DNA of 64,000 nt from Myxococcales bacterium (GTDB taxonomy: Bacteria; Myxococcota_A; Bradymonadia; REDH01), in contig CANMDT010000005.1 of NCBI GenBank assembly GCA_947496715.1, positions 1-64,000 on the forward strand, in the 5' to 3' direction. The notes under the pieces were generated by a model. That model saw only the letters and a program-made list of their open reading frames with translations, was not told the DNA's origin and did not search any database. Made by a program: the position numbers and the translations under genes. Shown one piece after another: positions 60,091 to 64,000 of this stretch; position 1 is the first letter of the stretch, and the number at the start of each line of letters is the position of its first letter.

Positions 60091-60260
60091 GCCAACCCAC
60101 GCCTCCGCCCTGCCTCACCGCAGACGCAGCGCGCACGCAACGCTGCAGTCACCGCTCCCTGCGCTACGCCAACCCACGCCTCCGCCCTCCCTCACCTCAG
60201 ACACCCGCGTCTTGGCCGCCAACTCCCAATGCCGCACCGAAGCCTCCTGGCCGCCGCCGG

Positions 60261-60366
60261 CACCCGCCCCTATCGAAGTCCTCCGAACAGCCAGCCACCA
60301 ACTAGCTGGCTCTGCGCCGCTGCGCTCGCCCTTCACGCCCCCTGCGACCCCCGCTCCCTGCGCTAC
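60261..60366. repeat. repeat A copy 2
   Basis: CACCCGCCCCTATCGAAGTC...CCCCCGCTCCCTGCGCTAC. Confidence 0.92.
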
Positions 60367-60381
60367 CCCAAGCCTTCCGTG

Positions 60382-60506
60382 CGCCTACACCGCAGACGCC
60401 CGCGTCTTGGCCGCGCACTCCCAATGCCGCAACAAGCAAACCAGGACGCATCGCGCACGCAACGCTGCAGTCACCGAGCGCTGCGCTACCACTTCGCCCC
60501 ACGCCT
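60382..60506. repeat. repeat B copy 1
   Basis: 125 bp; CGCCTACACCGCAGACGCCCGCGTCTTGG...CACTTCGCCCCACGCCT. Confidence 0.95.
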
Positions 60507-60511
60507 TCGCC

Positions 60512-60636
60512 CGCCTACACCGCAGACGCCCGCGTCTTGGCCGCGCACTCCCAATGCCGCAACAAGCAAACCAGGACGCATCGCGCACGCAACGCTGCAG
60601 TCACGCCGCGCTGCGCTACCACTTCGCCCCACGCCT
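60512..60636. repeat. repeat B copy 2
   Basis: 125 bp at offset 130; differs from copy 1 at about 3 positions (TCACCGAGCG vs TCACGCCGCG). Confidence 0.95.
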
Positions 60637-61000
60637 ACGGTCCGCCACTCCCAGCCACGCCCTCGTCTAAACCCAGCAACGCCGCCTCCAGCGCCCCGCC
60701 AAGCTCGTAGCGCTCCCACGCCTCAAACGACATCTCCAACCGGAGTGGCAACCGCCCGGGCGCTGATACCTCAACCGTGTGCAGGCCGGCGCCTACGCCA
60801 ACCACACCCTCACCACAACGCCCAACGGCCAAACCGGAGACCTTCACAGTGGCCCCCGCAGGCGCGCAAGACAAAGCAAGAGACGCGCTCCCCGACGACG
60901 CCCAGCATCCGCCAAAAACAGAAAGAAGCGCGACCAGCAAGACCAGCCGCGCCCCATCCAATCGCAAAGTACTAGGCCTCAGCAGAGGCGCTCGCGTCAT
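60635..61000 (-). CDS. small lipoprotein with PEGA-like domain
   Basis: Lipobox [44 protein letters not shown]. Confidence 0.6.
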   Translation of the reverse strand: MTRAPLLRPSTLRLDGARLVLLVALLSVFGGCWASSGSASLALSCAPAGATVKVSGLAVGRCGEGVVGVGAGLHTVEVSAPGRLPLRLEMSFEAWERYELGGALEAALLGLDEGVAGSGGP

Positions 61001-61406
61001 CCGCGTCGCCCGTGAGCTCGCTCATATCAACCTTCTCTACGGTCGCCTCGGCAGCATCCGTGAGCTCGACAAACGCCATCGGCGCATTGTCGCCCTGCCG
61101 CTTACCAGCGTGGAGGAACCGGGTGTAACCACCCTTCCGCTCCGCCATCCGAGGACCAATCTCCGCGAAGAGCTTCCGAAGAACCTCGGCGTCTTTCACA
61201 ACCGTCGCAGCAACGCGACGCGAGTGGAGGTCGCCCTTCTTGGCCAGCGTCACAAGCTTGTCCGCAACCGAACGAAGCTCCTTGCCCTTGGCTACCGTTG
61301 TCTCAATCCGCTCATGCAGGAACAAGGAGGTTACCAGGTTCCCAAGCATCGCGCTCCGGTGAGCGGAGGTGCGATTCAGTTTGCGGCCGTGCTTTCCGTG
61401 TCTCAT
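60972..61406 (-). CDS. rplQ: 50S ribosomal protein L17
   Basis: [37 protein letters not shown]. Confidence 0.97.
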   Translation of the reverse strand: MRHGKHGRKLNRTSAHRSAMLGNLVTSLFLHERIETTVAKGKELRSVADKLVTLAKKGDLHSRRVAATVVKDAEVLRKLFAEIGPRMAERKGGYTRFLHAGKRQGDNAPMAFVELTDAAEATVEKVDMSELTGDADDASASAEA

Positions 61407-61461
61407 AGATTCAACTCAACTTCTGAAGTTACACTTCATGTCAAAAGGGAAGGAGCGACGC

Positions 61462-62484
61462 CTACTTCGAGGCGTCCTTACCGGCCTTGATGTCCTTCGG
61501 CGGCCAGCTCTCAAGACGCATGCCCAACGACAGGCCCATCTCAGCCAGGACTTCCTTGATCTCCTTCAAGGACTTCCGGCCAAAGTTCTTCGTCTTCAGC
61601 ATCTCTGCCTCCGAACGCTGAACGAGCTCGCCAATATACTGAATGTTCGCAGCCTGCAGGCAATTCGCACTCCGGACCGACAATTCCAATTCGTCCACGC
61701 TACGAAGCAGATGCTCGTTGATCTGCTCGAGAGGATGCTCGACGACAACCGGATCCGGCTCCTCCTCCTCATCAAAGTTGATGAAGATACTGACCTGATC
61801 CTTGATGATCTTTGCCGCGAACGCGAGCGCGTCCTCAGGCGTCACCGAACCATCGGTCCAGATCTCAAGCGAAAGCCTGTCGAAGTCCGTCGACGAACCA
61901 ACCCGCGACTGCGTCACAGCAAAGTTCACCTTCCGAACCGGCGAATAGAGCGAGTCAACCGGGATCCACGAAGTGTCCCAATCTGCCTGCTTGTTGGCCT
62001 CCGCAGCCACATAGCCACGACCCGAACGACCAACCAACTCGAACTGGAACCGACCCGACTCACCAACATGCGCAATGACATGCTCAGCGTTCAGTACTTC
62101 CACGTGACCCGAGCCTGTAAGCTGACCCGCGGTAACTACCGCGGGACCCTCCACGTCCGCAGTCAGGCGGAACTCCTCATCCGAATAGGCCCGAAGCCGA
62201 AGCTCCTTCACATTCAAGATGATGTCCGAAACATCTTCGCGAACCTCAGGAAGGGTCTGAAACTCATGAAGAGCTCCCTCAACCTTGATCCCAGTCGCTG
62301 CCGCGCCCTGCAACGAAGACAACAGAACCCGGCGCAAGGCGTTACCCAGCGTCGTACCAAAACCCCGCTCGAGCGGCTCCGCCACAAAGCGTGCATAGGT
62401 CTCGGTACGGCTCTCTGCCTCGATCCGAACCTCGCGCGGCCGAATCAGGTCCCGCCAGTTCTTCCAGATCGTATCCATGGTCAC
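61462..62484 (-). CDS. rpoA: DNA-directed RNA polymerase subunit alpha
   Basis: [39 protein letters not shown]-terminal [24 protein letters not shown]. Confidence 0.97.
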   Translation of the reverse strand: MTMDTIWKNWRDLIRPREVRIEAESRTETYARFVAEPLERGFGTTLGNALRRVLLSSLQGAAATGIKVEGALHEFQTLPEVREDVSDIILNVKELRLRAYSDEEFRLTADVEGPAVVTAGQLTGSGHVEVLNAEHVIAHVGESGRFQFELVGRSGRGYVAAEANKQADWDTSWIPVDSLYSPVRKVNFAVTQSRVGSSTDFDRLSLEIWTDGSVTPEDALAFAAKIIKDQVSIFINFDEEEEPDPVVVEHPLEQINEHLLRSVDELELSVRSANCLQAANIQYIGELVQRSEAEMLKTKNFGRKSLKEIKEVLAEMGLSLGMRLESWPPKDIKAGKDASK

Positions 62485-62561
62485 TCTCGGTTCAAAAGAA
62501 ATTCACAACGACATCAAACCCAGCTCAGATGCGCACCAGGAGCCCCAGCGCGCGACCCTTA

Positions 62562-62951
62562 CTAGACCCGACGACGCTTCGGAGGCCGACATCCGTTGTG
62601 CGGAATCGGTGTTACATCGCGGATCAGCGTCACCTTCAGGCCTGCCGCCTGAAGAGCACGAAGCGCCGACTCACGACCGGAGCCAGGACCGCGCAACAGC
62701 ACAGTCACAGTCTTCATGCCATGATCCATCGCCTTGCGAGCCGCATCTTCCGCCGCCATCTGAGCAGCGAAAGGCGTGCTCTTACGGCTATGCTTGAAGC
62801 CACGAGCTCCGCAACTCGACCAGGCCACCGTCGCGCCGCTCACATCCGTGATCGTCACAATCGTGTTGTTAAACGTAGATGCAACATGCACTACGCCATT
62901 CTGAACATTCTTGCGGACCCGCTTCTTGCCTGCCCGTTGTACCTTTGCCAT
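62562..62951 (-). CDS. rpsK: 30S ribosomal protein S11
   Basis: [24 protein letters not shown]...[18 protein letters not shown]. Confidence 0.97.
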   Translation of the reverse strand: MAKVQRAGKKRVRKNVQNGVVHVASTFNNTIVTITDVSGATVAWSSCGARGFKHSRKSTPFAAQMAAEDAARKAMDHGMKTVTVLLRGPGSGRESALRALQAAGLKVTLIRDVTPIPHNGCRPPKRRRV

Positions 62952-62987
62952 CTGGCCTCCTGCTACTCAACCCAAACGGGCCGAGCT

Positions 62988-63356
62988 TTACTTCTTCTTC
63001 TTGATCGCTGCTTTCCGGGGTCCCTTCCGCGTACGAGCATTCGTACGTGTCCGCTGACCTCGGCACGGAAGATTCCGACGATGACGAAGACCCCGGTAGC
63101 AGCCAAGATCCATCAATCGCTTGATGTTCAAAGCCCGCTCACGACGAAGATCGCCCTCAACCTTGTACTCCGTCTCCAAAATCTGACGGATCCGGCGAAC
63201 CTCGCCCTCCGTCAAATCGTCCGTCCGGACACTCTGATCGATCCCAGCCTTCGCCAAGATCTGCTCAGACGTCGAACGACCAACGCCATACAGGTAGGTC
63301 AAACCCACCACAATCCGCTTCCTTGCCGGAAGATCTACACCCGAAATACGAGCCAT
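62988..63356 (-). CDS. rpsM: 30S ribosomal protein S13
   Basis: [34 protein letters not shown]...[14 protein letters not shown]. Confidence 0.97.
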   Translation of the reverse strand: MARISGVDLPARKRIVVGLTYLYGVGRSTSEQILAKAGIDQSVRTDDLTEGEVRRIRQILETEYKVEGDLRRERALNIKRLMDLGCYRGLRHRRNLPCRGQRTRTNARTRKGPRKAAIKKKK

Positions 63357-63406
63357 GCTGACTTCTCCTCAATCTCGTTGCGCCAGGAACCCCAGCGCCG
63401 TTCGTT

Positions 63407-63520
63407 CTAACCCTGACGCTGCTTGTGCTTCGGAACCTCGCAGATCACGCGCACAATTCCCTTGCGACGCACAATCTTGCACTTCTCACAAATCTTTTTC
63501 ACCGACGGCCGTACCTTCAT
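63407..63520 (-). CDS. rpmJ: 50S ribosomal protein L36
   Basis: Below the ORF-track cutoff; translated by hand: [37 protein letters not shown]. Confidence 0.95.
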   Translation of the reverse strand: MKVRPSVKKICEKCKIVRRKGIVRVICEVPKHKQRQG

Positions 63521-63585
63521 GACACACCCTTGCTTCGCAGCTCAAAAGCTCCCCCCGAACGACAAAACGCACGAGAGGGGCAAGC

Positions 63586-63614
63586 ATCATACACGGGCCA
63601 ACCAGGATTGGCAA
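63586..63614 (-). promoter_or_regulatory. candidate strong sigma70-type promoter for rpmJ-rpsM-rpsK-rpoA-rplQ
   Basis: Minus strand TTGCCA (63614-63609), exact 17-nt spacer, TATGAT (63591-63586). Confidence 0.7.
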
Positions 63615-63632
63615 GGCCCTACCTTTCCAATT

Positions 63633-64000
63633 TTAACCCGGTAACGTCATGATCTGTGGACCTTCTGACGTCACCGCTACCGTGTGCTCAAAGTGCGCAG
63701 ACAAGCTTCGATCCTTCGTCACCACCGTCCATCCGTCCGACAGCGTCTCCGTCTCCCACCCGCCCGCGTTCACCATCGGCTCGATCGCAAGAACCAGCCC
63801 CTCGCGGAACAGATACCCACTCGCACCACCCGTCATCACATAGTTCGGAACCTGCGGATCCTCGTGAAGACGCCGACCAATCCCATGACCAACAAAATCA
63901 CGAACCACCGAAAACCCTTCGCCCAAGATCACCGACTCCACAGCACCCGAGAGGTCCCGTAGCCGCTGACCAGACCGGCACATCTCGATCCCTGCATCCA
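63633..64000 (-). CDS. map: type I methionine aminopeptidase, 5' end outside window
   Basis: DAGIEMCRSGQRLRDLSGAVE...FVGHGIGRRLHEDPQVPNY...GLVLAIEPMVN...FEHTVAVT. Confidence 0.93.
   Translation of the reverse strand, partial: DAGIEMCRSGQRLRDLSGAVESVILGEGFSVVRDFVGHGIGRRLHEDPQVPNYVMTGGASGYLFREGLVLAIEPMVNAGGWETETLSDGWTVVTKDRSLSAHFEHTVAVTSEGPQIMTLPG

Noticed and set aside
60382-60636. Possible CRISPR or satellite array
   Set aside because: Only two 125-bp units with a 5-bp gap and mosaic fragments nearby; no short repeats with unique spacers and no cas genes.
59941-60975. 344-aa plus-strand ORF across the repeat island
   Set aside because: Pro/Arg/Ala low-complexity translation of the repeat DNA that also runs through the 3' end of one real CDS and antisense to the PEGA-like lipoprotein gene.
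1-64000. tRNA or rRNA genes
   Set aside because: No cloverleaf-like TTCRA arms with flanking stems or rRNA signature sequences were recognised by eye; a tRNAscan/Infernal run would be decisive.

Overview
High-GC bacterial chromosomal window. Gene content looks myxobacterial/bradymonad (Deltaproteobacteria-like), inferred from gene families only. It is mostly conserved housekeeping genes. Left to right: acyl-CoA dehydrogenase (partial), mdh, rplU-rpmA-obgE, an MXAN_5187-like protein, gyrA-hemL, atpZ-atpI-atpB-atpE, pdxA, two PpiC/SurA-like proteins, mfd, cytochrome c, hflX, a double-FHA protein, cysS-uvrB, a VTT-family membrane protein, two zinc-ribbon/TPR proteins plus a PrsW-like protease, ribA, a Fic-fold protein, folK, a lytic transglycosylase, a radical SAM/metallophosphatase pair, a TamA/TamB-like pair, nadE, recD2, and at the right end rplQ-rpoA-rpsK-rpsM-rpmJ-map (partial). 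The most interesting stretch is about 54.9-60.7 kb. It holds a compact minus-strand operon encoding a FliA-type sigma factor with SctJ-, SctL/FliH-, SctN/FliI- and SctO/FliJ-like proteins and no export gate in the window. Divergent to it are an orphan protein and an apparently catalytically dead IS200/RAYT-like transposase homologue, followed by a mosaic repeat island. Other notable points: a Fic-fold protein whose catalytic motif is replaced (WPFEKHSAAVAR), hflX with a conserved N-terminus lying upstream of any AUG/GUG/UUG, a lipoprotein resembling an inactivated calcineurin phosphatase, and repeated 4-nt tail-to-tail stop-codon overlaps (CTAG/CTAA) at six of about nine convergent junctions. 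No searches were run; family assignments come from motif recognition.
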